Positions 10,843 through 21,755 of a DNA stretch of 64,000 nucleotides are shown one piece after another. Source of the stretch: CAVSSX01 sp963730735 (GTDB lineage Bacteria > Actinomycetota > Acidimicrobiia > Acidimicrobiales > RAAP-2); the NCBI GenBank assembly GCA_963730735.1, contig CAVSSX010000007.1, positions 1,302,001 to 1,366,000 of the forward strand. The letters run 5' to 3'. The notes beneath the pieces were generated by a model that was not told the origin of the DNA, did no database searches, and worked only from the letters and a program-made list of their open reading frames with translations. Positions within the stretch are counted from its first letter, which is position 1. Every line of letters begins with the position of its first letter. The position numbers and the translations under genes are program-made.

Positions 10843-11593
10843 GTGCTCCGATCGTTCGACGGCGGCCGACTGTTCGGCCAGGCCCTGGGGGACGACCTAC
10901 CCGACGTCCTGGCACTGCATGGTTCGGGCCGTAGTCACCGGGACTTCGACGCCGTGCTGGGCGGGGGCGGGGCCGCTGGACCCCCACTGGCCTCGCTGGC
11001 CCTGGATCTGCCCGGTTTCGGGGCGTCGCCGCCTCCTCCTACCAACTGGAGTCCGGCGGAGTACGCCGAGGCCGTGGCCCCGGTGTCGACGAGCTGCGCA
11101 CCCCGGCGGTCGTCCTGGGGCACTCCTTCGGCGGCGGGAGGCCGTCCACTGGCCAGCACCCGGCCGGACCAGGTGCGGGGCCTGGTCATCACCGGGGCGC
11201 CCGTGCTGCCTCGGCCGGGTCGTCGAAGCGACGCGCTGGGCTTCCGGGCGGCCCGGATGCTCCATCGGGTGGGCATCGTCTCCGACCAGCGGATGGAGGC
11301 GATCCGCCAGCGTCGCGGGTCGGCCGACTACCGCGCCGCCGAGGGTGCGATGCGCCAGGTGCTGGTGGCGGGCCGTGAGCAGCGATGACGAGGCCCAGCT
11401 CCGGGGCGATCACGTGTCCGGTGGTCCTGGTGTGGGGCGACGACGACCAGGACGCCGTCCTCGCTGTGGCGGAGTCCGCCCGGTCGATGTTGGCCCACGC
11501 CGACCTGATCGTGTGCCCTGGGGCTGGCCACCTCACCCCCCTCACCGTTCCCGAGGCGCTGGCGGGCCGCCGTCACGGGGACTTCTGGCGTGA
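10843..11593 (+). CDS. Alpha/beta hydrolase
   Basis: This serine hydrolase of about 245 residues has an oxyanion segment ALHG near residue 25, the nucleophile elbow VVLGHSFGG (about 11110-11140), a late strand PVVLVWGDDDQDAV carrying the acid, and PGAGHLTPLTVPEAL carrying the catalytic His. The start is GTG 10843. The stop TGA 11591-11593 overlaps the GTG start of the MurF-like gene by four bases (GTGA), so the two are translationally coupled. The substrate is unknown. Its position ahead of two cell-wall ligases may mean a role near envelope metabolism, but that is inference. Frameshifts occur near 10975, 11090, 11140, 11375 and 11565. Confidence 0.75.
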
Positions 11594-13150
11594 TCGCCGA
11601 CCACGGGTCCGCCTGGACCGTCTGGGTCGGGGTCGGGGCCTCGGTGGTGGCGCTCGCCCCGGCCGGTGCCCGCTGGCTCCGGGTAGCCCAGCGTGAGCAC
11701 TACCTCCCCCGCCGAGCGAGCCGATTCGCCGGGCGGTGGTGGCGCAGCGAGCCGGGAACGGCGGCGTTGGCCGTGGCGGCCGTAGCAGGACTCGTCCTGT
11801 CGGTGCACTGGCCGGGCGGTGGTGGTGGCCCGGTGGTTGTGGTGGTGCTGGGACCCCTGCGTTGTCGGTGCGAGGCCGCACGCCCCGCCGGCCGGCGACT
11901 TGGTGGCGCCTGCGGTGGTTGGCCTCTGGTCTCGATCCGGTGGTGCAGGCCATCGTCGTGGGGGTGGGCATCGTGGTCCACGACGCCGCGGTCGTGGCCG
12001 CCCTCGGGGCGCTCGCCGTCCCGTTCCTGGTCGACCTGGCCCTCCTCGCCACCGTGCCGGTCGAGCGGCGGCTGGCCGCCCCGTACGTGGCCCGGGCGTC
12101 CGCCCGCCTGGCCGCCGTGCGCCCCACCGTGGTCGCCATGACCGGGTCCTACGGCAAGACCAGCACCAAGGGCCATATCGCCCACCTGGTCGGCGGCACC
12201 CTCACGGTCGTCCCCACCCCGGCCACTTCAACAACCGCGCCGGGCTGGCCCGGGCCGTCAACGAGCACCTGGTGGCGGGCACGGACGTGTTCGTGGCCGA
12301 GATGGGCACCTACGGGCCGGGCGAGATCGCCGACATGTGCAGCTGGTTCCCGCCGGACATCGCCGTGATCACCGCCATCGGCCCGGTCCACCTCGAGCGC
12401 ATGGGAACGAGGACGCATCGTGGCGGCCAAGGCCGAGATCGTCGAGCGGGCCCGGGTCATGGTGCTCAACGTCGACAACCCCGGCTGGCCGGCATCGCCG
12501 ACCGGAAGGTCGAGGGGTCGGGCGCAAGCGGGTGTGGCGCTGCTCGGCCACCGACCCGGGCCGACGTCTGCGTCGTGGCCGAGAGGCGGCGGCGTCCACG
12601 GCGTGCTCGCCGACGGCGAGGGCGCCGGCGCCGGCAGGTCGCCCGGACCGGTCTGGACGTCGAGGCCGACCAACGTGGCCTGCGCCGTGGCCGTCGCCCT
12701 GAGCTGGGGGTGCCGCGACGTGGCATCGCGCGCGGCTCCCGGCGCTGCCGCCGTCCCCGAACCGCCGCCAAGCGGCGACGCCGGCGCCGGGGCCACGATC
12801 ATCGACGACACCTACAACTCCAACCCGGCCGGCGCCGCGGCTGCTCTCGATCTCCTCGGCGCGTCTGGGTGCGGCGACCAGCGCCGGGTGGTCGTGACCC
12901 CGGGGATGGTCGAGCTGGGGTCCCGTCAGGCCGAGGAGAACCCGGCTTCGCCGGGGCCGCGGCCCGGGTCGCGACCGACGTGGTCGTCGTCGGCCGCACC
13001 AACGCCCGGGCCCTGGTGGACGGGGCGGGCGCCGGGGGTCGGGTCGTGCGGTCGCGCACCCGGGAGCAGGCGGTGGCCTGGGTGGCGGCCCAGCTCGGTC
13101 CCGGGGACGTCGTGCTGTACGAGAACGACCTGCCCGACCACTTCCCATGA
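11590..13150 (+). CDS. Mur ligase family protein, MurF-like, with N-terminal membrane region
   Basis: The first about 170 residues are hydrophobic: VWVGVGASVVALAP near residue 10, a segment near 11750-11830, and IVVGVGIVVHDAAVVAALGAL near 11960. The ligase follows: P-loop TGSYGKTSTK (about 12142), FNNRAGLARAVNEHL, VAEMGTYGPGEIADM, AVITAIGPVHLERMG, AKAEIVERA with the carbamylated-Lys position, and DDTYNSNPAGAAAALDLL typical of MurF. MurF joins D-Ala-D-Ala to UDP-MurNAc-tripeptide using ATP, which fits the downstream D-Ala-D-Ala ligase. Classical MurF has no membrane region, so this may be a paralogue acting at the membrane. GTG start 11590 and TGA 13148-13150 overlap both neighbours by four bases. 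Frameshifts occur near 11820, 11900, 12225, 12405, 12485 and 12940. Confidence 0.78.
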
Positions 13151-14308
13151 GCCCCGACCAGCCCGGGCGAGGAGGGCCACGCACGCGCCACGGAGCGACA
13201 CGTCGGTCCACATCGCGGTGATCTTCGGGGGCCCGTCCCCCGAGCACGACGTCAGCGTCCTGACCGGGCTGCAGGCGGCCCGGGCCCTGACCGTGGCCGG
13301 CCACGAGGTGGAAGCCTCTACTGGTCGAAGACCGGCGGACTTCTTCTCCGTCGACCCCGGTGTCGAGGCGCGGCCTTCGCGGCCGGCGTCCCCCGGGGGC
13401 GCAGGGAGCTGCGGCTGGTGGCCGGGCCCGAAGGCGGCTTCGTCGGCCGAGGGCGGCCGGCTCGGGCGGGCCGGCCGCTCGAGGTGTCCGCCGCCCTCGT
13501 GTGCTGCCACGGCGGGCCCGGTGAGGACGGCACCCTCCAGGGCGCCCTCGACCTGGCCGGCGTGGCCTACACCGGGCCGAGCGTGGCGGGCGCCGCCGTC
13601 GGGCATGGACAAGCTGGCCTTCGGCGGCGCGGTCGCCGCGGCCGGGTTGCCGATCCTGCCCCGGGTCGCTCCTCGACGGCCGAACCGCCGGCCGCCGGGT
13701 CGCCGGCCCCTACATCGTCAAGCCCCGCTTCGGCGGCTCGTCCATCGGCATCGAGGTGGTGGCGGACTGGGCGACGGCTCGGACCTGCTCGGCTCGAGCG
13801 TCCACTGCGGCGGGGCGCGTGGTCGAGCCGTACCGGGCCGACCTTCGACCTCCAGCTCGCCGTGCGGACCTGGCCCGAGCTGAGCTCTCGGCCATCGAGC
13901 GTCCGCTGCGCAGCGCCGGGTGGCGGCCGAGATCCTCGGCTACGGCGACAAGTACGTCGGGGGCGAGGGCATGGCAGCGCGCCCCGCGAGCTGCCGGCCG
14001 GATCCCCGACACCCTGGAGAGGGGCTGCGTACGGCGGCGACGCCGGTCGGTCGCCGGCTCGCCGGGGCCCGGGGCCTGGCCCGGATCGACTTCCTGGCCG
14101 ACGGGGACGAGTGGTGGTCAACGAGATCAACACCATCCCCGGCTCGCTGGCCAGGTACCTCTGGATCGACCCCGCCGTGCCGTTCGCCCAGCTGCTCGCC
14201 GACATGATCGCCGAGGCGAAGGCCCGACCGACCGCCCGCTACAGCGCCGCCGGAGCCGACGGTCTCATTCTGCGGGGCGCCTCGTCCATCGCGGCCAAGC
14301 TGGCCTGA
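13147..14308 (+). CDS. ddl: D-alanine--D-alanine ligase
   Basis: This ATP-grasp enzyme makes the D-Ala-D-Ala dipeptide for peptidoglycan. Motifs in order: HIAVIFGGPSPEHDVSVLTG, CHGGPGEDGTLQGALDLAG, AYTGPSVAGAAVGMDKLAF, GPYIVKPRFGGSSIGIEVV (ATP-binding Lys) and GLARIDFLADGDEVVVNEI with NTIPG (Mg ligands). Its ATG (13147) overlaps the MurF-like stop as ATGA, so these two form a D-Ala-D-Ala synthesis and addition pair. The first about 20 residues read poorly because of a frameshift near 13200; others are near 13320, 13600, 13665, 13790, 13915, 13980 and 14115. Stop TGA 14306-14308. Confidence 0.9.
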
Positions 14309-14309
14309 A

Positions 14310-17034
14310 TCAGCCCATGCGTGCGACCCAGCTGCTGTAGAGAAGCTCGGTCGCGTAGGGAAGGTGCACTTCCAGGATCGAGCTCGTCGATGCGGCGTTG
14401 GCACTCACGCCATATCCGGCGAAGCTGGTCGACGTTGCCGTTCGCCGCGGGCGATGCGCATAGCCGCCCGTGACAGTGCTTCGCTGTAGTCGACGACCCT
14501 CCGGGCCTGGTCGACGGCCCAGGTGGCCAGCGTGAACAGTCCGGCCCCGGCGGCCAGCTCGGCCAGGCGGCACCCCGGCCTCTTCAATCAGCGACTGGGT
14601 GCGACCGCATGCCCCTCGGCGCTCCACCACGAGTAGCCCGAGAGGACGTTGGCCCAGGGGCTCGCCCTCCACCAACGTCAGGGCTGCCCGGAGCCGGGCC
14701 ATCTGCGTCGGGGTCGTCGGAGTGCCGGGCTTCGACGATCAACAGCTCGGCTCGAACGACATCGACGGTCACCAGCGGCGACATGCCGTAGCGGCCGGTC
14801 TCGGCCTCCGGGGGCAGGTAGGGTCGCCCAGGCCTCCGTGTCCCCATCGACCGCCGGGCGGCCCCGGCGGTGTTGAACAGCGTCTTCGCCGCGGCGTCCG
14901 CCTCGCCCGTGCACCGGAGAACCCTCGTGCGCAGGCGGTCGCTGGTCACCGGTGTCGGATGGTGCAGGGCGAGATAGGCGACGAGCTCGGTGGCCCGACG
15001 GGCCCGTTTGACGGGTAGCGGGTCGACCAGGCCGTCGAGCCGGGGGGACGGGGTGAGGAGCCTGCACCTCGATCGGTCCGGCGCCGAGTGCCGGACCGAT
15101 CGCCTCGGGGTACTCGGTGGCTTCGACGATCGAGCAGCGGTCGTCGTCGGCCGCCACGGTCGCTTCCACGAGCAACGTAGTTGCAGGTCCGGGCGGGCCG
15201 GCGTCAGGCGGTGGGGACGCAGGATGACGCCCAGCGGAAGGAGTCCGACGTGGCACCGGTCGACGGTGATCGTCAGGTCGGTCGGTTCGATGGTCCCGGT
15301 GGTCAGGACGCCGCATCGGGAGCGGTCGGCGGGGTCGAGGTCCTCGGGATCGCCGAGGTAGAGGACCCGAGGGCGCTCGGGACCGGTCTGCGTCCCCGCA
15401 GAGCGTGCACTCGCGGTGGGCCGTGGCCGGATCGTCGGTCACGCGGACCCGTCGGCCCAGGACCAGGTCTCGGCGGACAGGGCCATGGCCGCTAGGTGGT
15501 CGGCCGCGCCGCATCCCGCGAGGATCGGGACCGGCAGCCCGGCTCGATCGGGATCAGCCACGACCCGGCATCGTCGTCGCCGACCGACACGACCACCGGG
15601 AGCCACGGCTGGGTGCCCCGGGCGACGCTTGCCACTTCGTCGAGGTCCATCGACGTCGGCAGGGTCCAGGTGGCGCCGTCGGTTCCGAGCACCCATCCAC
15701 GGGGAGCCCAGTCCACGGTGGCGGCCAGCCAGGCAACGACGCCGTCGGGTCCGACGTGCAGTACCCCGGACTCGGGGAACGTTGCTGGTCTGGGCCGGGG
15801 CCGGGGCCAACATCGCTGTCAGGTGGCGGTTGGCCAGCTCCTCAGCCAAGCGAGGAGCGGCGTACCGTCGAATCGACCGATCAGCGTGGCCGTGTCCACG
15901 ACGGCCGTGCCGGTCGCCGGGTCGCCGGGGGTGTCCCAGCCACCCGGCGTCCTCGTCACCCAGCCGGTCGGCGTCGCCCAAGCCGCCCGATCGACCGCCG
16001 GTTCCGGCGGAGACGCCGGGCCAGGGCCGCCGCCATCAGCACGCCGAACCCCAGAGCGACCAGCTCGGGAAACGGGGAGGGCCCGGGTCGATGGTCCTGC
16101 ACCGATCGGGTTCGGCGGACCGTAGGTCCGGGGGCCGGCTGGCGTGTGTTCGGGCGTCTGGGGTGTCGCTGGTGTGCTGGACGCTGCGACCGCCGGTTTG
16201 GACGAGATCGGCGGAGCCGTCCGCCGTGGTGGCGTGGTCCACCGGTTCGGGATCTAGGCCGCTCTCGGCGGTGGCGGGGCCCGTCTGTGATCGGGGAGCA
16301 GGAGGACCCAGCCGGGACGGATCAGGCTGGGATCGAGGAAGCGGGTTCCGTCGATCATGAGGTGCCCGAGGTTGACCCGGGGCGATGGCCGCCCAGTCGG
16401 CGCCATCGCCGTAGAGCTGCGAGGCGATCGACCAGTGTGAGTCACCCGCAGCCACCTGATACGTGGGCGGAAGCGTTGGCTGGGCCGTGGCATCGTCGAG
16501 CGGGCCGCCCCCCGGTTCCGGTCCGGCGGCGGTCGTCTCCGAAACGGTCGATGGTGCCGATGTCGGCGGCGGGGCCCAGGCACCGACGACCGGTGCGGTG
16601 GGTGGCCGGATCGAGAGGTTGCTCACCTCGGTCGCACGGGCGCCCCGTGGCGTTGCGGCCGACGCCACGCCACCGGTTCCGGCCAGGGTGCCGAGGACGA
16701 GCACGCCGGCGGCGATCCGGACCGCCACCCGGTCGGTGAGGCGGGATCCGAACCCTACGGGACGACGGCGGGAACCGAGGATGTCGACGACCGACCGGAC
16801 GATGGTGGCGCAGCAGCCGGCCCAGCCGACCCAGGCCACGAGGGCCAAGACGGTGAAGGCCGCGTGGCGGGAGACCAGGTCCGCTCGGTCCCAGTGGTGG
16901 GGGACCGGCCACCCGGCCAAGACGGCCAGGGTTACGGGGACCGCCACGAAGAGCAGCAGGACGGCGGCGGCGCCGACGGCCAGGTCGACGCAGCGACGAT
17001 GAGCCGGCGAGCGAGAGGTCGGGGGCGACGGCAT
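14310..17034 (-). CDS. Transmembrane LysM and BTAD-domain regulator
   Basis: This large protein (about 900 aa) is interrupted by frameshifts. From the ATG at 17034 there are three hydrophobic helices (VGAAAVLLLFVAVPVTLAVL, FTVLALVAWVGWAGCC, RIAAGVLVLGTLAGTGG), then a Pro/Thr-rich stretch and a LysM domain beginning YQVAAGDSHWSIASQLYGDG (about 16480-16320), a fourth helix near 16040 (ALGFGVLMAAALA), a long cytosolic region, a winged-helix segment (ATELVAYLAL, about 14990) and a C-terminal helical region ending SSWVARMG. LysM binds peptidoglycan or chitin-like glycans; the winged helix plus helical region resembles BTAD-type transcriptional activators. I infer a one-component regulator that senses the cell wall and binds DNA. 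Its ATG overlaps the upstream gene's TGA by one base. Similar architectures are known in actinobacteria, often near pilus loci, but none are in this window. Confidence 0.7.
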
Positions 17035-17787
17035 CACGCCGCCGGACGGATCTGGAGCGTGTAGCCCACCGCCGCGGCTGCGCTCGGGTCCTCGGCCAGG
17101 CTGACGGCGCAGACCCCTCCTGACGTAGCCAGCGACGCATCGAGCGTCGCATCGCCGGCGACCGATCGACTTCCGTCGGGACACCACACGGTCAGTGTGA
17201 GGGGCGAGTCGCCCTGCCAGGTGACCTCGGCCGACAGCACGCCGGACGCAGTGGTGACCGGATAGGTGGCCGAAACGTTGGCGGGTGACTCCAGGTTCCC
17301 CGGTTGCGTCTGGACCGGCCCGGGCGGGGCGCCGACCGTCGTGGTGGTCGACGCCGCGTCCCAGCGACGTGCGGACCGAGGTCGCGTCGGTCGGTGTCTC
17401 CACGGTCGAGTCGTTCTCCTTGGCGGTCGTGCCCGGGGCCGAGGTGAGTGGGTGGCCATCGGGGCCGTCGACCCGGGGGCCTCGGTGGGGGGACGGTCGG
17501 TCTCGGATACCGGGGGCGACCCCGTCGGGCCGGTCGAGGTCGGTGCGCCCGCCGGCGCCGAGGTCGTCGTCGTGTCGGTCACCGGACCGCCGACACCACC
17601 GACGGGGGGCACGTCGTGGCGGGCCGACCACCGAACGCCCCCTGGGCCGCCGGTGCACGTCCGCCCGATGTGGCCGCCACCAAGGCCATGAGCGCCAGGG
17701 CGATGGCCAAGATGGCCCACCACGGCAGGCGTCGGATCCGTCGCGACGGGGGCCCCGTCGTGCAGCTGCAACCGCAGGTGCAGACAT
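17034..17787 (-). CDS. Thr/Pro-rich membrane-anchored secreted protein
   Basis: The N-terminal part contains one hydrophobic segment preceded by basic residues (RRLPWWAILAIALALMALVA, about 17735-17675). A low-complexity Thr/Pro/Ser linker follows (TDTTTTSAPAGAPTSTGPTG region) and then a compact C-terminal domain of about 80 residues (from ANVSATYPVTTASGVLSAEV), predicted to be beta-rich and outside the membrane. The start is uncertain: ATG 17787 is in a frame that must shift before the helix, while the frame of the helix has no normal start codon. Stop TGA 17036-17034. It sits eight bases downstream of the sigma-like gene and overlaps the LysM-BTAD gene, so it probably works with that regulator. 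No function is recognised. Confidence 0.55.
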
Positions 17788-17794
17788 GCCAGCA

Positions 17795-18555
17795 CTATAC
17801 GAAGAGCCAAGCCGACAATGTCGAGGCGGCCCGTTGGTAGCGGGCGTCGAGGCGATGGCGGGGTTGGTCGGCGAGGCGGGCCAGGTCGGCGAGGGAGAGG
17901 CCGAGGACCCTGCGGCCGTAGAGGACGGCGGCATCGGCCGGTTCCAGTCCTCGCCCGTCGAGCTCGTCGATCAGGCTGGCGAGGCGGTCGATGGCGGTCG
18001 GTCCGGGTCCCGCCCGCCGGGGTCGGGGCGGTCACCGGTCTCGATTTCCCGTCCACCGGCCACCTTGGCCCGGGCATTCCGGCGCGCGAGGATCTGCCGG
18101 CGAACCCGACACCGGACGGCCGAAAGAATGTCGAGGACGGCGTAGGGCCGGTCGGAACCGCTCCATCCGACGAGGACCTCCCAGGTCGTGGCCACGAGAT
18201 CGGCGAAGAAGGCTCCGCCGTCCTCCCAGTCACCGCCGAGGCCCCACGACAGGCGACGGGCCACCGTGAGCAGTCCCGGCAGTAGCGCCTGGAGCAGGGC
18301 CCGCCCGATGAGCGGGTGGGCGCCTTCGGACCGGAGCATGGCTCGGACCACCGCCGCCGCCTGGGGCCGATCGAGCGTGCCGGCGTCGTGTCGCAGCGCC
18401 GCCACCAGGTCGCCGAGGTCCCGGCACCCGAGTCCGGCGACCAGGGGCTCGACGTCGGACAACCGCCCGAGGGCGCGACGGGACTCGGGTTGTCGACGCA
18501 GTGCCGTCCATTCCACAGTCAGGTCGTCGATCGGTCGGAGTCGGTACGTGGGCAT
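17795..18555 (-). CDS. Sigma-70-region-4-like regulatory protein
   Basis: This protein of about 250 residues starts at ATG 18555 (MPTYRLRPIDDLTVEW). The central part (LPGLLTVARRLSWGLGG, then FFADLVATTWEVLVGW and RPYAVLDILSAVRCRVRRQI) resembles a diverged sigma region 2. After a frameshift near 17990 the end reads ADAAVLYGRRVLGLSLADLA, with a helix-turn-helix like sigma region 4.2. The stop is TAG 17797-17795. It is the first gene of a three-gene set with the Thr-rich protein and the LysM-BTAD regulator. A DNA-binding or sigma-like role is inferred; it lacks clear core-binding motifs, so it may not act as a true sigma factor. Confidence 0.6.
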
Positions 18556-18678
18556 CGCCCGATCCTGCGTCCGGGCCGTCCCTCCGTTGCTCCCACCGTG
18601 CCCGGTCCGGTGCCGCGGCGAGTGGGACGATCCGCCCGACGAGAGGGGGCTCTGGCGAGCGCCCACTAAGGTGCCCGT

Positions 18679-19049
18679 GTGGATATCGAGGAGTTCTACG
18701 AGTCCGACGAGCGACGTCGCGCTGTCGGCCGAGGTCGAGTTCGGTACCGAGTGGAAGGACAGCTCGGACTGGCGCTACGAGCTGAGCTGGGTCCAGGACA
18801 CCGGTGAGCTCTACATCATGCGCGAACTGCTGCCACCGGCCTTCGAGGATCCGCTCGGTGACATCGTCGTGCAACAGACGTCGAGCCACGACGACACCGT
18901 GGTGGTGATCGGCCATATCGACCAGCTCGAGCGGGTCGAAGAGGTGCTCGACGGGTGGCAGGCGGCGATGGCGCAGCCCCGGGGGGTCGAGTGGGTGGTT
19001 GATCGGCTCCGGTCGTCGGGCGTCGGCCTTCGGGCCGCCGCCGGTCTGA
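18679..19049 (+). CDS. Conserved hypothetical acidic protein
   Basis: This protein of about 120 residues begins at GTG 18679 (VDIEEFYESDERR), with a frameshift near 18715, and continues as FGTEWKDSSDWRYELSWVQD. Later segments are LYIMRELLPPAFEDPLGDIV and HIDQLERVEEVLDGWQAAM. It has no signal peptide, membrane segment or known catalytic motif. The central part looks like an alpha/beta fold of acidic character. The end is approximate: a TGA at 19047-19049 lies in another frame just before the convergent phosphotransferase gene. No function is assigned. Confidence 0.6.
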
Positions 19050-19059
19050 GTCGACCGCC

Positions 19060-20144
19060 TCAGCCGGTCGGCGCCGGCAGGTCCAACAGTTGGGCCACGA
19101 ACTGCGTGGCCAGATTGTTGGTGCCCATGTCCGAGTCCAACGGCAGGATGTCGCTGTCGACCAGGAGTTCGGCCAGTCGGCACATCACCACGGCGAAGCG
19201 GAATCCGGCGAACACCTGGTAGTAGAAGAGGTCCCCGAGCGGTCGTCCGAGCAGCCGGCTGTAGCGCTCGATGGTCTCCTCGTGTGAGGGGAAGCCGGGC
19301 GGGCGTGGCACCGAGAGCCCTTCGCTGAACTGCCGATCGAAGTAGAGCCACCAGCCGAGGTCGAGCTCGGGGGCGGCCAGCGTGGCCATCTCCCAGTTGA
19401 TGACGGCCCTGGGCTCGAAGTCCTCCCAGATGATGTTGCCGATCCGGGCGTCGCCCCAGCACAGCCCGATGTCCGGTTCGTCGGGTTGGTGGGTGACCAG
19501 CCAGTCGAACGCCGCCTCGGCCACTGGCTGGGGCCGGCCCGCCGCACTCCAGTCGAGGAACGCCCGATAGTACGAGAGCTGCTCGCACATGCCCGGGGCC
19601 CCATGTGCCGGCCGGCGCAGCCATCCGAGGCCGAGCTGATGCCAGTCGGCCGGTGGACCCGGGCCATGGCGTCGAGTCCGTTCCACCACAGCCGACGTTG
19701 CTCTTCAGGGCTGGCATCGACCACCCAACCGCCGAGGGTGTAGGGCAGGTTGTCCGAGGGGACTTCGCCTTCGACGTGACCCATCGTGAAGAAGGGCACC
19801 CCGAGCCATTGAGGATCGGACTCGTACCAGCCGAGACCCGGCAGCGGGACGGCGACGCCGCCGTCGGTCAGGGCTGCCATCACTCGGAATTGCGTGGAGA
19901 AATCGGCGTCGAGGAACAACAGGTGCTTGGTCGGGTGGACCCGTACCACCTGTCGCCGTTCGACGACCTCGCCGTCCTCCCTCCAGCGGGTCCGGCAGAG
20001 GATGGTCTCGTTGGAGAAACCGTTGGCGGCCGGGGCCTCGACGTCGAAGACCTCGGGTTCGGCTCCGCGAGGCAGCCGGGAGGTGAGCCAGGCGGCAAGC
20101 GCCGCCGCCGTCCGGCCGGGATCTCTTTTATCGATGTCGGGCAT
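19060..20144 (-). CDS. Aminoglycoside-phosphotransferase-like kinase family protein
   Basis: This protein kinase-like fold of about 360 aa starts at ATG 20144 (MPDIDKRDPGRTAAALAAWL). The N-lobe contains NGFSNETILCRTRW and VVRVHPTKHLLFLDADF. The C-lobe catalytic loop GLCWGDARIGNIIWEDF has the GD-x-R-x-GN form, followed by the metal-binding strand AVINWEMATLAAPELDLGWW. This pattern matches the APH family members related to the kinase part of ACAD10-type proteins, often linked to acyl-CoA or steroid catabolism in actinobacteria rather than drug resistance. One frameshift lies near 19650. Stop TGA 19062-19060. It is divergent from the aldehyde dehydrogenase at 20271. Confidence 0.8.
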
Positions 20145-20270
20145 CGCCAGAGACTATGTCGGGGCCACCGGCCGGCGACGGCCGGGGCGCTCTCCGGTCG
20201 TCGGGTGGCTACCATCGGGGACAGAAGTGGCACACGTTCCATTTTCGGGGCGTACGAGCTGGGAGGGGCC

Positions 20271-21740
20271 ATGGCGGTACGGGGCTACGAGCACCTGTTC
20301 ATCGGTGGCGCCTGGGTGCCGTCGGAGGGAACCGGGAAGATCGAGGTCGTCTCGCCGACGACCGAGGAGGTCGTGGCCACCGTGCCCGACGCCACCACGG
20401 CCGACGTCGACCGGGCGGTCGATGCCGCCCGCCAGGCGTTCGACCATGGCCCCTGGCCACGGATGACGCCGCTCGAGCGGGGGGCCATCCTGGCCTCGGT
20501 GGCCGAGGCCATCACCGCCGAGATGGGCGACCTGGCCGAGACGATCAGCACCGAGATGGGTTCCCCGGTCTCATGGGCCCAGCTGGCGCAGGTCCTGGCC
20601 CCGTCGATGATCTTCAACTACTACGCCGGGCTCGCCGGATCCTTCGCCTTCGACGAGATCCGACCGGCCTCCTCAACCCCGAAGTGTTGGTGACCAAGGA
20701 GCCGGTGGGGGTGGTCGGCGCCATCGCCCCGTGGAACGTCCCGCTGTTCATCGCCTCGGCCAAGCTGGCCCCGGCGCTGCTGGCCGGCTGCACGGTGGTC
20801 TTCAAGCCGGCGCCCGAGACCCCGCTCGACGCCTTCCTGCTGGCCGAGCTGTTCGCCGAGGCCGGCCTGCCCGAGGGGGTGCTGTCAACGTCGTCCCGGC
20901 CGGCCGCGAGGTCGGCGAGCACCTGGTGACCCATCCCGGCGTGGACAAGGTCTCCTTCACCGGCTCCACGGCGGCCGGCAAGCGGATCGGCGGTCTGTGC
21001 GGCGAGCGGCTGAAGCGCTGCACCCTCGAGCTCGGCGGCAAGTCGGCGGCCATCATCCTGGACGACGCCGACCTGACGACGGCCATCCCGACGCTGCTGC
21101 CCAACGCCATCATGAACAACGGCCAGGCCTGCATCGCCCAGACCCGCATCCTGGCCCCGCGGGCCGCTACGAGGAGGTGGTCGACGCCCTGGTCGAGCAG
21201 CGTCGGCGCGCTGAAGGTCGGCGACCCCCTGGACCCGGCGACCGAGGTCGGGCCGCTGGTGGCCGAGCGCCAGCGCGACGCGGGTCGAGGGCTACATCGC
21301 GCAGCGGCCAGGACGAGGGGGCCAAGGTGGCCGTCGGCGGCGGCCGTCCGGCCGGCCTCGACCGGGGCTGGTACGTCGAGCCGACCGTCTTCGCCGACGT
21401 CGACAACCGGATGCGTATCGCCCAGGAGGAGATCTTCGGCCCGGTCCTGTCGGTCATCGCCTACGACGGCGACGACGAGGCGGTGGCCATCGCCAACGAC
21501 TCGGACTACGGCCTCTGCGGCTCGGTGTGGACCGGCGACAACGACCGGGGGCTCGGCGTCGCCCGCCGGGTGCGCACGGGGACGTACATGCTCAACAGCC
21601 CGGTCCCGTTCGACTTCGCCACGCCCTTCGGCGGCTACAAGCAGTCCGGGGTCGGGCGAGAGTTCGGACCCGAGGGCCTCGAGCCGTTCCTCGAGACCAA
21701 GTCGATCTCGTTGCCGCCTGGCTTCACCCCGGCGACCTGA
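20271..21740 (+). CDS. NAD(P)-dependent aldehyde dehydrogenase
   Basis: This enzyme oxidises an aldehyde to the acid using NAD(P). Start ATG 20271 (MAVRGYEHLFIGGAWVP) follows a GGGAGGGG ribosome-binding site. Visible motifs: VGAIAPWNVPLFIASAKLAP, VSFTGSTAAGKRIG, TLELGGKSAAIIL (general base Glu), NNGQACIAQTRIL (catalytic Cys), EEIFGPVLSVIAYDGDDEAV and FGGYKQSGVGREFGPEG. About 485 residues is normal. Frameshifts occur near 20665, 20890, 21165, 21200, 21285 and 21305. The substrate is not defined; the divergent ACAD10-like kinase gene may point to acyl, terpene or steroid breakdown, which is inference. Confidence 0.9.
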
Positions 21741-21755
21741 CCCGTCGCCCGGCGG

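Noticed and set aside
14310..18555. Part of a Tad/Flp pilus locus
   Set aside because: The three genes are of a kind often seen near such loci, but no tadA, tadB, tadC, flp or tadE gene is present in the window.
19060..20144. Aminoglycoside resistance gene
   Set aside because: The catalytic loop and overall pattern match ACAD10-type kinases rather than drug-modifying APH enzymes.
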